Below are positions 17,235 to 25,139 of a DNA stretch of 42,770 bases, piece by piece. How positions within the stretch are numbered: position 1 is the first letter of the stretch; each line of letters begins with the position of its first letter. Source of the DNA: RFTU01 sp049423145 (GTDB lineage Bacteria > Pseudomonadota > Gammaproteobacteria > Burkholderiales > Burkholderiaceae_C); contig JBMSQF010000016.1 of the NCBI GenBank assembly GCA_049423145.1, positions 1 through 42,770 of the forward strand, read 5' to 3'. The translations under genes were made by a program, and so were the position numbers. Under the pieces are notes generated by a model that worked only from the letters and a program-made list of their open reading frames with translations, was not told where the DNA came from and ran no database searches.

Positions 17235-18014
17235 TCAGTCGCCGCTGCCCTCTTCCTTGGGCTTGTTGCGCGCCATCATGCTGGCCGCGACGATACCCAA
17301 TTCGTAGAGGATGCACATGGGGATGGCCAGTGCCAGTTGCGAGATCACGTCGGGCGGTGTGACCACTGCGGCCACGATGAAGGCCAACACGATGAAGTAG
17401 CCCCGGAACTCGCGCAGCTTCTGGATGGGCACGATGCCCAGATGGGCCAGCACCACCACCACGATCGGCACTTCGAAGGCCAGGCCGAACACCATGAACA
17501 GGGTCAGCACGAAGCCAAAGTACTGCTCGATATCCGGCGCCGCGGTGATGCTCTGCGGCGCCCAACTCTGGATGAACTGGGACATCGACGGGATGACCAG
17601 GAAGTAGCAAAAAGCCACGCCCACGAAGAACAGAAGCGTACTGGAGACCACCAAGGGCAGCACCAGCCGCTTTTCATGGGTGTAGAGCCCCGGGGCGACA
17701 AAGGCCCAGGCCTGGTAGAGCACATAGGGCAGCACCACCATGAAGGCACCCAGCAGCGTGATCTTGAGCGGCACGAGCAGGGGGGAGATCACATTGGTGG
17801 CAATCAGGGTCGCGCCCGCGGGCAGGTACTGCACCAAGGGCGCTGCCAAGATGTCGTAGAGGCCCGATGGCGAGGGCCAGATGCACAGGCCGGCAAAGGC
17901 CACGATGACGGCCAGGAGCGCGCGAATCAGCCGGTCACGCAGCTCGATGAGGTGGGAGACGAAGGGTTGTTCGGTCCCCTCGAGTTCATCCTTGGGCGCT
18001 TGCGGCTCAGACAT
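17235..18014 (-). CDS. tatC: Sec-independent protein translocase TatC
   Basis: TatC is the receptor for twin-arginine signal peptides. The 259 residues contain six transmembrane helices. The conserved cytoplasmic N-terminal segment FVSHLIELRDRLIRAL (residues 18-33), with the signal-binding Glu, and FVAPGLYTHEKR (about 108-119) in the first cytoplasmic loop are both present. ATG at 18014 directly abuts the tatB stop with no gap, so translation is coupled. It is the last gene of tatABC and converges with the HtrA-type gene. Confidence 0.96.
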   Translation of the reverse strand: MSEPQAPKDELEGTEQPFVSHLIELRDRLIRALLAVIVAFAGLCIWPSPSGLYDILAAPLVQYLPAGATLIATNVISPLLVPLKITLLGAFMVVLPYVLYQAWAFVAPGLYTHEKRLVLPLVVSSTLLFFVGVAFCYFLVIPSMSQFIQSWAPQSITAAPDIEQYFGFVLTLFMVFGLAFEVPIVVVVLAHLGIVPIQKLREFRGYFIVLAFIVAAVVTPPDVISQLALAIPMCILYELGIVAASMMARNKPKEEGSGD

Positions 18015-18539
18015 TCAGCGAACACCCGCCTTGGGACGAAAACGCGCCACGCGGGCCGCCCCCGATTGAGCCCGGGTGCGCACGCCGGCCCGCTGCTTGT
18101 ACCAATTGGGCATCGCCGTGCGCTTGAGGCGCCACTTCTTGTTGGGTCGCTGGTAGGCGGGCGGTGGCGGCTGCAGCGCCTCTTGGGCCCAGGCATCGCT
18201 GGAAGCCTGCGACGAGGAGCCGCTGGAATCCCCGGAGCCGGAGACTTCAGTACCCAGACCTTCCCAGGAACTGTTGATGGACGATTGCGCCGAGTTCACC
18301 TCCTGCTGCACCGACTGTTCGACGTCACGTGCGGCGGTCTCAAACTGCGACTTCATCTTCTTGAGCTCTTCGAGCTCGATGGAGCGGTTCACCTCGGCCT
18401 TGACATCCGCGACATAGCGCTGCGCCTTGCCCACCAGATGCCCCACCGTGCGGGCCACCTTGGGCAATTTCTCGGGGCCGATGACGATGAGCGCCACCGC
18501 CCCGATCAGGGCAAGCTTGTCGAAGCCGAAGTCGATCAT
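18015..18539 (-). CDS. tatB: Sec-independent protein translocase TatB
   Basis: TatB forms the receptor complex with TatC. The 174 residues begin MIDFGFDKLALIGAVALIVI, a single N-terminal helix, followed by the GPEKLPKVARTVG hinge with the Glu and Pro of the family and an amphipathic helix through residue 80. A Ser/Gly-rich stretch (about 95-130) then leads to a basic, Pro/Arg-rich tail ending RFRPKAGVR. The tail is longer and more basic than in E. coli, but such extensions are common in this protein. It lies 82 bp after the tatA stop and abuts tatC. Confidence 0.94.
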   Translation of the reverse strand: MIDFGFDKLALIGAVALIVIGPEKLPKVARTVGHLVGKAQRYVADVKAEVNRSIELEELKKMKSQFETAARDVEQSVQQEVNSAQSSINSSWEGLGTEVSGSGDSSGSSSQASSDAWAQEALQPPPPAYQRPNKKWRLKRTAMPNWYKQRAGVRTRAQSGAARVARFRPKAGVR

Positions 18540-18621
18540 GAGGGAAGGTACCCGGCCAGATGCCTGCCGCGTTCACGCCCCGAAGGACGCGCCGCTGGAG
18601 CCGGCCATTGGGGATGCACGC

Positions 18622-18864
18622 TCAGGACTTGGTCTTGGCGTCCACATCCACCGTCTGAGCATCCGTCTTCTGCGCGGTGACCTGCTGGGCCGCAGCGGCG
18701 GGCGGTGCATCGGCGCCACTTTCCTGCGAGCCCTTGACGCCGTCCTTGAAGCCCTTGACAGCGCCACCCAGGTCCGAGCCCAGATTCTTGAGCTTCTTGG
18801 TTCCAAAAATCAGTATGACCACCAGCAGCACGATGAGCCAGTGCCAAATGCTGAACGATCCCAT
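18622..18864 (-). CDS. tatA: Sec-independent protein translocase TatA
   Basis: TatA polymerises into the protein-conducting element of the Tat system. The 80-residue protein has a short transmembrane helix (WHWLIVLLVVILIF, residues 7-20), the FGTKKLKNLGSDLGGAVKGF hinge and amphipathic helix (20-39), and an acidic, Ala-rich tail. A strong AAGGAG Shine-Dalgarno sequence lies eight bases before ATG 18864. A TAGAAT box at 18896-18891 may be a -10 element giving a short leader, although no good -35 is present, so tatABC may have its own promoter in addition to read-through from the HIT gene 45 bp upstream. Confidence 0.95.
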   Translation of the reverse strand: MGSFSIWHWLIVLLVVILIFGTKKLKNLGSDLGGAVKGFKDGVKGSQESGADAPPAAAAQQVTAQKTDAQTVDVDAKTKS

Positions 18865-18909
18865 TGCGGTTCTCCTTAAGGACTCCTGCGATTCTAGGGT
18901 GGCAGGGAC

Positions 18910-19257
18910 TCAGCCCTTGCTCCAGGGTCTTGGGCCGCCCATGACGTGTATGTGAAGGTGCATCACCTCCTGGCGGCCGTCTGGACCGGTGTTGATCACG
19001 TGGCGAAAGCCATTGGTGACGCCCAGTTCGCGCATGAGCCGGGGTGACTGCGCCATCATGTGGCCCACGAGTGGGGCGTTCGCGGGCTCGATGTCGGCCA
19101 TGGAAACAAGGTGCAACTTGGGTATCAGCAGGATGTGAACCGGTGCCCAAGGGTTGATGTCGTGGAAGGCGAGCATGTGCTCGTCCTCGTGCACCTTGCG
19201 CGCTGGAATCTGGCCCGCGACGATCTTGCAGAAGATGCAGTTGGGGTCGGCGCTCAT
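18910..19257 (-). CDS. HIT family nucleotide-binding protein (HinT-like)
   Basis: A 115-residue histidine-triad hydrolase. The HIT motif MHLHIHVMGG places histidines at 100, 102 and 104, with His102 and His104 in the active-site region. CIFCKIVAGQIPARKV (7-22) is the typical N-terminus. HinT-type members hydrolyse adenosine 5'-phosphoramidates. ATG at 19257 lies one base after the hisE stop, and it ends 45 bp before tatA. The hisI-hisE-HIT-tatA order is a standard betaproteobacterial arrangement. Confidence 0.94.
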   Translation of the reverse strand: MSADPNCIFCKIVAGQIPARKVHEDEHMLAFHDINPWAPVHILLIPKLHLVSMADIEPANAPLVGHMMAQSPRLMRELGVTNGFRHVINTGPDGRQEVMHLHIHVMGGPRPWSKG

Positions 19258-19258
19258 C

Positions 19259-19669
19259 TCAATCCTCCAGCGGGTCCTGGTGTCGGGGGCGCTCGGCCTG
19301 CTCGCGCTCGCGGGCCTTTCGCGCCGCGAATTCTTCCAGACCTGAAAGCCCTTCGCGCCGGCTCAGTTCGGCCAGCACATCCGACGGCCTCAAACCGTAG
19401 GCCGCCAGCGCCAGCATGCTGTGGAACCACAGGTCCGCCACCTCGTACACGATCTTGTGGGGGTCGCCGTCCTTGGCCGCCATCACGGTTTCGGTGGCTT
19501 CCTCGCCCACCTTCTTGAGGATGGCGTCGGTTCCCTTGTGAAACAGGCGCGCCACGTAACTCTTGTCAGGGTCGGCGTGGCGGCGCTGTTCAATGACATC
19601 GGCCAGGCGCTCAAGCAGGTCCTGGGATGAAGCGGGCGCCAAGCGGCCGCCGGGCGAGATCTCACTCAT
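19259..19669 (-). CDS. hisE: Phosphoribosyl-ATP pyrophosphatase
   Basis: HisE hydrolyses phosphoribosyl-ATP to phosphoribosyl-AMP, the second step of histidine synthesis. The 136 residues form an all-alpha MazG-like fold. Residues expected to bind metal are in KVGEEATETVMAAKDGD (about 53-69) and YEVADLWFHSMLAL, where Glu and Asp alternate on the helices. The C-terminal 30 residues are charged and probably flexible (RKAREREQAERPR). ATG at 19669 lies 9 bp after hisI. It is separate from hisI, unlike the fused HisIE of enterobacteria. Confidence 0.95.
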   Translation of the reverse strand: MSEISPGGRLAPASSQDLLERLADVIEQRRHADPDKSYVARLFHKGTDAILKKVGEEATETVMAAKDGDPHKIVYEVADLWFHSMLALAAYGLRPSDVLAELSRREGLSGLEEFAARKAREREQAERPRHQDPLED

Positions 19670-19678
19670 GGGATGGCC

Positions 19679-20068
19679 TCAACGGTAGATGGACTCGGGG
19701 TCCTTCAGGACGGGGTCCACCGACTCCCACCGCCCATCGCGGAGCACGCTGTAAAAGCAACTGTGGCGCCCGGTGTGGCAGGCAATACCGGGGTCGTGGC
19801 CCCGCTGGGTGACCTTGAGCAAGACCACATCGGCGTCGCAGTCCAGACGGATCTCATGCACGGCCTGGGTGTGGCCGCTCTCCTCTCCCTTGTGCCACAA
19901 ACGGCCGCGGGACCGGCTCCAGTAGACCGCCTCGCGCGTGGACGCGGTCAGCTCCAGCGCCTGGCGGTTCATCCAGGCGACCATCAGCACGTCGCCGCTG
20001 CCGGCTTCCTGCGCAATCACCGGAACCAACCCGTCGCGGTCCCACTTGATCTCATCCAGCCAATTCAT
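19679..20068 (-). CDS. hisI: Phosphoribosyl-AMP cyclohydrolase
   Basis: HisI opens the adenine ring of phosphoribosyl-AMP. The 129-residue protein keeps the zinc and magnesium site: LDCDAD (Cys77, Asp78, Asp80) and the pair Cys97 in ACHTG and Cys104 in RHSCFYS. The SRSRGRLWHKGEESGHTQ segment (51-68) is the family signature. The start chosen is ATG at 20068 (MNWLDEIKWD); the frame runs 14 codons further but through the intergenic region. TACACT lies exactly six bases before the ATG, suggesting a leaderless transcript for hisI-hisE-HIT and possibly tatABC. The rest of the his operon, usually hisF just upstream, is absent here; a NUDIX gene occupies that side. Confidence 0.95.
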   Translation of the reverse strand: MNWLDEIKWDRDGLVPVIAQEAGSGDVLMVAWMNRQALELTASTREAVYWSRSRGRLWHKGEESGHTQAVHEIRLDCDADVVLLKVTQRGHDPGIACHTGRHSCFYSVLRDGRWESVDPVLKDPESIYR

Positions 20069-20074
20069 CCAACG

Positions 20075-20080
20075 AGTGTA
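20075..20080 (-). promoter_or_regulatory. Candidate -10 element giving a leaderless hisI transcript
   Basis: On the minus strand TACACT is followed by CGTTGG and the hisI ATG. The spacing and the first eight bases (TACACTCG) are identical to the boxes before ychJ and the DUF815 gene. It is located in the 38-bp gap between the NUDIX stop and hisI. No convincing -35 is seen. Confidence 0.4.
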
Positions 20081-20106
20081 GCCACCCGGCCCACGGCGCT
20101 GTTGGA

Positions 20107-20613
20107 TCAACCCGCTGCCAGGCCCGAGTTCTCGGGGGTCAGCGGCCCTTCATGCCCCCACTCCTGCGCAAACCAGCGCAGCACCGGCAGGGTGCCCGGC
20201 AGCACCGGTGATACCGCCACCGGTAACCCGCACCAGGCCATCTGCTGGCCCTCGCGCATCTCGAATTCGCCCCGCCAGTCATAGACCTTGCAGAAGTGCA
20301 GGCGAACCCGGGCATGGGGGTAGTCGAAGACTTCCTGCTGCCAGGGGTGAACGGCTCCGATGGTGATGCCCAGTTCCTCCTGAAGCTCGCGCGCGAGGGC
20401 CTGCTCCACCGATTCGCCCGGCTCGAACTTGCCGCCGGGGTACTCCCAGTACCCGGCGTACACCTTTCCCGGCGGCCGACTGGTCAAGAGGAAGCGACGT
20501 TCACGGCCTTGATCATCGCGCTGCACCAGAATGCCCACGGCCACATCGGTGGCGGGAGCATCGGTGCCGCGTCGGGCACCGTCCACGGTGGTCACCTCGG
20601 AACGCTCGATCAT
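20107..20613 (-). CDS. NUDIX hydrolase, MutT-like
   Basis: A 168-residue protein with a perfect NUDIX box from Gly61 to Ile83 (GKFEPGESVEQ, then ARELQEELGI), preceded by AGYWEYPGG. This is the arrangement of MutT, the 8-oxo-dGTP diphosphatase that cleans the nucleotide pool. A short disordered N-terminus precedes the fold. The start chosen is ATG at 20613 (MIERSEVTTVD); the frame is open 46 codons upstream across the end of the DUF815 gene, but that part is not conserved. It lies 25 bp after the DUF815 stop; an ATPase-mutT pair normally follows argJ in many Burkholderiales. The exact substrate is inferred, not shown. Confidence 0.9.
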   Translation of the reverse strand: MIERSEVTTVDGARRGTDAPATDVAVGILVQRDDQGRERRFLLTSRPPGKVYAGYWEYPGGKFEPGESVEQALARELQEELGITIGAVHPWQQEVFDYPHARVRLHFCKVYDWRGEFEMREGQQMAWCGLPVAVSPVLPGTLPVLRWFAQEWGHEGPLTPENSGLAAG

Positions 20614-20638
20614 GCGGACGCTTCTGGCCGATGGCGCC

Positions 20639-21580
20639 TCAGACGCGGTCCAGCCCCTCGGGCGCCGGAGCGTCCGAAGGGTGGGGACTTGGCCGCTCCT
20701 GCGGCGCAGGATCCTGGCCCGCCCAATCCCGCGCGAACTGCCAGGCCACACGGCCCGATCGAGAGCCCCGCTCCAGGGCCCAGACCAGGGAGGGCTGGCG
20801 TGCGGTGGCCATGGCAGCCTCGTCGCATCCGAAGTGCCGCAGCCACTGCGCCACGATGGTCAGGTACTCCTCTTGGCTGAAGGGATAGAAACTCAGCCAC
20901 AGACCGAAGCGCTCGGACAGCGAAATCTTTTCCTCGATCACCTCGCCCGGATGGATCTCGCCATCATCGGTGTGCTTGACGGTGAGGTTGTCCTTCTTGT
21001 ACTCGGGCAAGAGGTGACGGCGGTTGCTGGTGGCATACACCAGGAGGTTTTCGGATGCCGCTGCCACGCTGCCGTCCAGAACCGACTTCAGCGCCTTGTA
21101 GCCCGATTCCCCCTCGTCGAAGGACAGGTCGTCACAAAAGATGATGAAGCGCTCGGGGCGCCCGGCCAGCAGGTCGGCGATGTCCGGCAGATCGATCAGG
21201 TCGGCCTTGTCCACCTCGATCAGGCGCAAGCCCTGGGGCGCAAAAGCCTGCAGGCAGGCGCGGATCAGGGAGCTCTTGCCCGTGCCGCGCGCCCCGGTGA
21301 GCAGGACATTGTTGGCCGGGCGGCCCTGGACAAACTGCAGCGTGTTCTGCACCAGGCGGGCCTTCTGCCCATCCACCTCCTGGAGTTCATCGAGTCCGAT
21401 GGCCGCGACCTGGCGCACGGGCTGCAGCCGTCCACTGCCGCCCTTGCGCCGCCAACGAAAGGCCACCGACGCGCCCCAATCGGGTGCAGGCGCATCGGCC
21501 GGCAGCACCTGCTCCAGACGGTCCATCAGGCCATGCGCACGCTGCAGCAGGCGCTGCAGATCATCAGAAATGGCAGTCAT
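20639..21580 (-). CDS. DUF815 AAA-type ATPase
   Basis: A 313-residue ATP-binding protein of unknown role. Walker A is GARGTGKS (residues 96-103) and Walker B is FIIFCDDLSF (145-154). A sensor-like segment LLVYATSNRRHLLPE follows, and then SERFGLWLSFYPFSQEEYL. This is the DUF815 architecture. The C-terminal 35 residues are Pro-rich and probably disordered. ATG at 21580 shares its A with the TGA of glgA (TGATG), so it can be translated by re-initiation, but a TACACT box six bases upstream, inside the end of glgA, may also give a leaderless mRNA. It is followed by the MutT-like gene, its usual partner. Confidence 0.9.
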   Translation of the reverse strand: MTAISDDLQRLLQRAHGLMDRLEQVLPADAPAPDWGASVAFRWRRKGGSGRLQPVRQVAAIGLDELQEVDGQKARLVQNTLQFVQGRPANNVLLTGARGTGKSSLIRACLQAFAPQGLRLIEVDKADLIDLPDIADLLAGRPERFIIFCDDLSFDEGESGYKALKSVLDGSVAAASENLLVYATSNRRHLLPEYKKDNLTVKHTDDGEIHPGEVIEEKISLSERFGLWLSFYPFSQEEYLTIVAQWLRHFGCDEAAMATARQPSLVWALERGSRSGRVAWQFARDWAGQDPAPQERPSPHPSDAPAPEGLDRV

Positions 21581-23052
21581 CAGACGAGTGTAGCCAGGGC
21601 GCTGCGGCGCACGATGGCCTGCTCGTACAAGGCCCCATAAGCCTTCGCGGCACGGTCCCAGTCAAATCGCTGCGCCATCGCACGCTGCTGAACACGCGAC
21701 CATTGATCGGGACGCTGCCACAGCAGTTGTGCGCGGCGCAGGGCGGCCCGAAGCGCGGCGGGTTCGAATCGGTGGAAGGCGAATCCCGTGGCCACCCCGT
21801 CTTCCAGGGCCTCCAAGGTGCAGTCCTGCACCGTATCGGCCAGCCCACCCACATGGTGAACCAAGGGCAGCGCGCCGTAGGCCATCGCATAGAGCTGGGT
21901 GAGTCCGCAGGGCTCAAAGCGCGAAGGAATCAGCACCACATCGGCGGCGGCAAAGATCTGGTGGGCCAGGGCCTCGTCATGCGCACGCAGCAAGGTCACG
22001 CGGCCAGGGTGTTGGGCTGCGGCGGCCGCAAAACCCGCTTCCAGCGGGGGGTCGCCCTGTCCCAGCACCACCAGTTGCGTCCCATCGTCCAGGGCCTGCG
22101 GCAGCACCTGCAGCAACAGATCCAGGCCTTTCTGACTGGTCAAACGGCTGACCACCGCCATCAGCGGCGCACGGGTCTGCACCGCCAGGCCCTGGGCCTG
22201 CTGCAGGGCCGCTTTGCACAGGGCCTTGCCCTGCAGTCGGCGCGCATCGAAGCGATGCGGAATCAGCGGATCGCTTCCGGGGTGCCACACGCCATAGTCC
22301 ACGCCGTTGAGGATGCCGGCCACTCCGCCGGGGTGCGCCCTCAGCACGCCATCGAGCCCACAACCCATCGACGGGTCCAGGATCTCCCGCGCGTAGGTCG
22401 GGCTGACGGTGCTGAGGGCCTGCGCGTGGTGCAGCCCGGCCTTCATGAAGGAAAGCTGCCCCCAGAACTCCACACCATCGAGGCCCCAGGCTGCGGCCGG
22501 CAGGTCCAGGTCCAGAAAGGATTGCGCCGGGAACAGGCCCTGGTAGGCCAAATTGTGGATGGTCATGACGCTGGCCACCGGCTGAGCCGCGTGGGCCAAG
22601 GCGGCAGGGGCCAAGCCAGCGTGCCAATCGTGCGCGTGGACCACATCGGGTCGCCAGGGGGCATCGGTCCCGCGGGCCAGGGCGCGGGCGGCCCAAGCCA
22701 GCGGAGCGAAACGGCGGTGGTTGTCGGGCCAAGCGGCTCCGGTGGGATCGCTGTAGAGACCACCCGGTCGCTCGTAGAGATCGGGGGCCTTCACAAAATA
22801 GGCCGGCGCATCACCCAAGGGCTTCAGACGGCCGGTCATGAGCTGTGGGGGCTTGGCCCCCCATGGACAGGGCAGCGTTGCCAGCGGGCGCACGGCCGAA
22901 AACGCCTCCTGGACCGCTGCGAACCCTGGCAGCAAGAGCCGACTGCTGACCCCCGCGCGGGCCAATGCGTCCGGTAAAGCGCCCACCACATCAGCCAAAC
23001 CGCCGGTCTTGACCAGCGGCACCGCCTCAGCGGCGACCTGAAGGACCTTCAA
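21580..23052 (-). CDS. glgA: Glycogen synthase (ADP-glucose type)
   Basis: GlgA adds glucose from ADP-glucose to the growing glycogen chain. The 490 residues form a GT5 GT-B fold: the ADP-glucose lysine motif KTGGLADV (Lys15), HAHDWHAGLAP around residue 135, and the C-terminal SRFEPCGLTQLYAM segment (about 377-390) with the catalytic Glu. ATG at 23052 is 19 bp after glgC, and the stop overlaps the DUF815 start. Only glgC and glgA are present; branching enzyme, phosphorylase and debranching enzyme are not in the window. Confidence 0.95.
   Translation of the reverse strand: MKVLQVAAEAVPLVKTGGLADVVGALPDALARAGVSSRLLLPGFAAVQEAFSAVRPLATLPCPWGAKPPQLMTGRLKPLGDAPAYFVKAPDLYERPGGLYSDPTGAAWPDNHRRFAPLAWAARALARGTDAPWRPDVVHAHDWHAGLAPAALAHAAQPVASVMTIHNLAYQGLFPAQSFLDLDLPAAAWGLDGVEFWGQLSFMKAGLHHAQALSTVSPTYAREILDPSMGCGLDGVLRAHPGGVAGILNGVDYGVWHPGSDPLIPHRFDARRLQGKALCKAALQQAQGLAVQTRAPLMAVVSRLTSQKGLDLLLQVLPQALDDGTQLVVLGQGDPPLEAGFAAAAAQHPGRVTLLRAHDEALAHQIFAAADVVLIPSRFEPCGLTQLYAMAYGALPLVHHVGGLADTVQDCTLEALEDGVATGFAFHRFEPAALRAALRRAQLLWQRPDQWSRVQQRAMAQRFDWDRAAKAYGALYEQAIVRRSALATLV
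21587..21592 (-). promoter_or_regulatory. Candidate -10 element giving a leaderless DUF815 transcript
   Basis: TACACT on the minus strand, inside the last codons of glgA, is followed by CGTCTG and the DUF815 ATG, again six bases. It is one of three occurrences of TACACTCG placed identically before a start codon in this window. It has no clear -35. Confidence 0.35.
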
Positions 23053-23071
23053 GCCAGCACCCTGCGCGGCA

Positions 23072-24391
23072 TCAGGCCCCGTCCTTCAAAGGATCCTGGC
23101 GGGCCTGCAGCTTCTCCAGCATCGATCGCGTCACCAGCACCACGCCACTGGCCGTCCTCTCGAATCGCTTGGCATCGAGTTGGGGATCTTCTCCAATCAC
23201 CATGCCCTCGGGAATCCGGCAGCCCCGGTCGATGACGACTTTCTTGAGTCGCGATCGGGAGCCCACGGTGACGCCGGGCAGGATCACGGCTTGGTCGATG
23301 AAGCAAAAGGAGTGCACCCGCACCTCGGAGAACAGCACCGAATTGGACACATGCGATCCGCTGACGATGCAACCGCCGCTGACCATGGTGTTGACCGTCA
23401 TGCCATGCATGCCCGTGCGGTCGGGAATGAACTTGGCCGGCGGCAGTTGGCGCTGAGAAGTCCAGATGGGCCAGTTGGTGTCGTAGATGTCGAGCTCGGG
23501 GGTGATGGACGCCAGGTCCAGGTTGGCCGACCAGAATGCATCGATCGTGCCCACGTCCCGCCAGTAGTAGAGGTCACCGTTGGCGATGCAGGACATCGAG
23601 AAGGGATGCGCCAGCGCCCGACCCTCGCGGACCACCTTGGGGATCACGTTCTTGCCAAAGTCGTGCTCGGAGGTCGGATCGGCGAGGTCTTCATCGAGCA
23701 GGCGATAGAGGTACTCGGCATCGAACACGTAGATCCCCATGCTGCACAGTGATGTGTCGCTGCGGCCCGGCATGGGTGGCGGGTCGGCAGGCTTTTCCAC
23801 AAAAGCGGTGATGGCGCGGTTTTCGTCCACGGCCATCACGCCGAAGGCGTGGGCCTCACGGCGCGGGACCTCGATGCAACCCACGGTGCACGGTCGGCCA
23901 CTGGCCACGTGATCGCGCAGCATCACGGAGTAGTCCATCTTGTAGACATGGTCACCGGCCAGCACCACGATGTAGGCTGGGTGGGCGCTTCGGACGATGT
24001 CCAGGTTCTGGTAGACGGCATCTGCCGTTCCGCGGTACCAATGCTCTTCATCCACGCGTTGCTGTGCCGGCATGAGATCGACCATCTCATTGAGTTCGGC
24101 GCGCAAGAAGCTCCACCCCCGCTGCAGGTGGCGCAGCAGGGAATGCGACTTGTACTGGGTGACCACACCAATGCGCCGGATGCCCGAGTTCACGCAGTTG
24201 GACAGGGCAAAGTCGACGATGCGGAACTTCCCACCGAAATAGACCGCAGGTTTGGCGCGGCTGTCGGTGAGTTGCTTCAGGCGTGACCCGCGCCCACCCG
24301 CCAGGACCAGCGCGATGGTGCGGCGGGCCAGCATGTGGGGCTGTAGGTGAAGGTCAGTGCTGCGGTTATCGGCCGCGCCGGGTGCGTTCAT
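23072..24391 (-). CDS. glgC: Glucose-1-phosphate adenylyltransferase
   Basis: GlgC makes ADP-glucose from glucose-1-phosphate and ATP, the committed, allosterically controlled step of glycogen synthesis. The 439-residue protein shows the nucleotidyltransferase signature AGGRGSRL (31-38) with RAKPAV following (Lys47), WYRGTADAVYQN, and substrate-site GDHVYKMDY. A C-terminal left-handed beta-helix domain follows (GSHVSNSVLF, VILPGVTVGSRSRLKKVVID). The start chosen is ATG at 24391 (MNAPGAADN); the frame is open 16 codons earlier without family support. The 76-bp gap to pdeM has no clear promoter. Confidence 0.95.
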   Translation of the reverse strand: MNAPGAADNRSTDLHLQPHMLARRTIALVLAGGRGSRLKQLTDSRAKPAVYFGGKFRIVDFALSNCVNSGIRRIGVVTQYKSHSLLRHLQRGWSFLRAELNEMVDLMPAQQRVDEEHWYRGTADAVYQNLDIVRSAHPAYIVVLAGDHVYKMDYSVMLRDHVASGRPCTVGCIEVPRREAHAFGVMAVDENRAITAFVEKPADPPPMPGRSDTSLCSMGIYVFDAEYLYRLLDEDLADPTSEHDFGKNVIPKVVREGRALAHPFSMSCIANGDLYYWRDVGTIDAFWSANLDLASITPELDIYDTNWPIWTSQRQLPPAKFIPDRTGMHGMTVNTMVSGGCIVSGSHVSNSVLFSEVRVHSFCFIDQAVILPGVTVGSRSRLKKVVIDRGCRIPEGMVIGEDPQLDAKRFERTASGVVLVTRSMLEKLQARQDPLKDGA

Positions 24392-24467
24392 GTCAGGCTT
24401 GCTCCAGTGGGCATGCGGTGCAGAAAGGTCGCTGCGCAACCGTGCTGTGGAGACCCCGCAGCCGCCA

Positions 24468-25136
24468 CTATGGCTGCAAGGGCATCACCAGCCCTTCTTC
24501 TTCCAGAACCACGTACACCCGATCGTCCCCGACAAGCGGCTCGGTATGCAAGCCAGTGAATGCACCGAAGGCCGGCAACACCCCAAACGCCGGGGTCATG
24601 CGAAAGCAGGGCAGCCGCAGGCTCAGGCCGCCACGCTCCTGCAGGCGCACACCCGGGTGGATGTGCCCCGCCAGCGCGTAGGCGCCCGCCACGGATTCGG
24701 GTTCGTGCAGCAGGGCCCAAGGGCCCCGCCGCAGGGGCCCGCTGTGAACCGCAATACCCAAGTGCTGGGGTGGGTCTCCTGCACAGTGGTCGTGGTTGCC
24801 ACGCACCAGATGAACCTCCAGCCGCGCATGCCGTTCCCGCCAGTCGCGCAGCGCCGCCAAGGCAAGCGGCTCCTGTGACCAGGGTCCGTGCAGCAGATCC
24901 CCCAGAAAGACCAGCTCCTGCGCGCCCGTGGCGGCGATCAGGTCGTCCAGGCGCTGCACCATGGCGACCTCGGCAGCCACCGGAACCGCCAGGCCATGGC
25001 GCCGAAAGGTGTGTCCCTTGCCAAAGTGGGCATCGGCCACCAGGAGGAGGCGGAGTTCAGGGTCGAAGGCCGCGCGTTGCGGCCACAACTCCAGAGACCG
25101 GCCGTCGGGGCCGGCATGCACAGCCGGGCCAGTCAA
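24468..25136 (-). CDS. pdeM: PdeM-like metallophosphoesterase (ligase-associated DNA repair type)
   Basis: A calcineurin-like phosphoesterase of about 222 residues with the metal motifs VADAHFGKG (about 34-42), FLGDLLHG, VRGNHDH and AGHIHPGVRL in the correct order. The length and these motifs match PdeM, the endonuclease normally encoded with an ATP-dependent DNA ligase, a ligase-associated helicase and an exonuclease. None of those partners is in the window; its neighbours are slmA and glgC. The start is uncertain: TTG 25136 lies three bases after the slmA stop, and GTG 25121 is an alternative five codons in. No Shine-Dalgarno sequence decides between them. The specific PdeM assignment is moderately confident. 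Confidence 0.78.
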   Translation of the reverse strand: MTGPAVHAGPDGRSLELWPQRAAFDPELRLLLVADAHFGKGHTFRRHGLAVPVAAEVAMVQRLDDLIAATGAQELVFLGDLLHGPWSQEPLALAALRDWRERHARLEVHLVRGNHDHCAGDPPQHLGIAVHSGPLRRGPWALLHEPESVAGAYALAGHIHPGVRLQERGGLSLRLPCFRMTPAFGVLPAFGAFTGLHTEPLVGDDRVYVVLEEEGLVMPLQP

Positions 25137-25139
25137 GGA

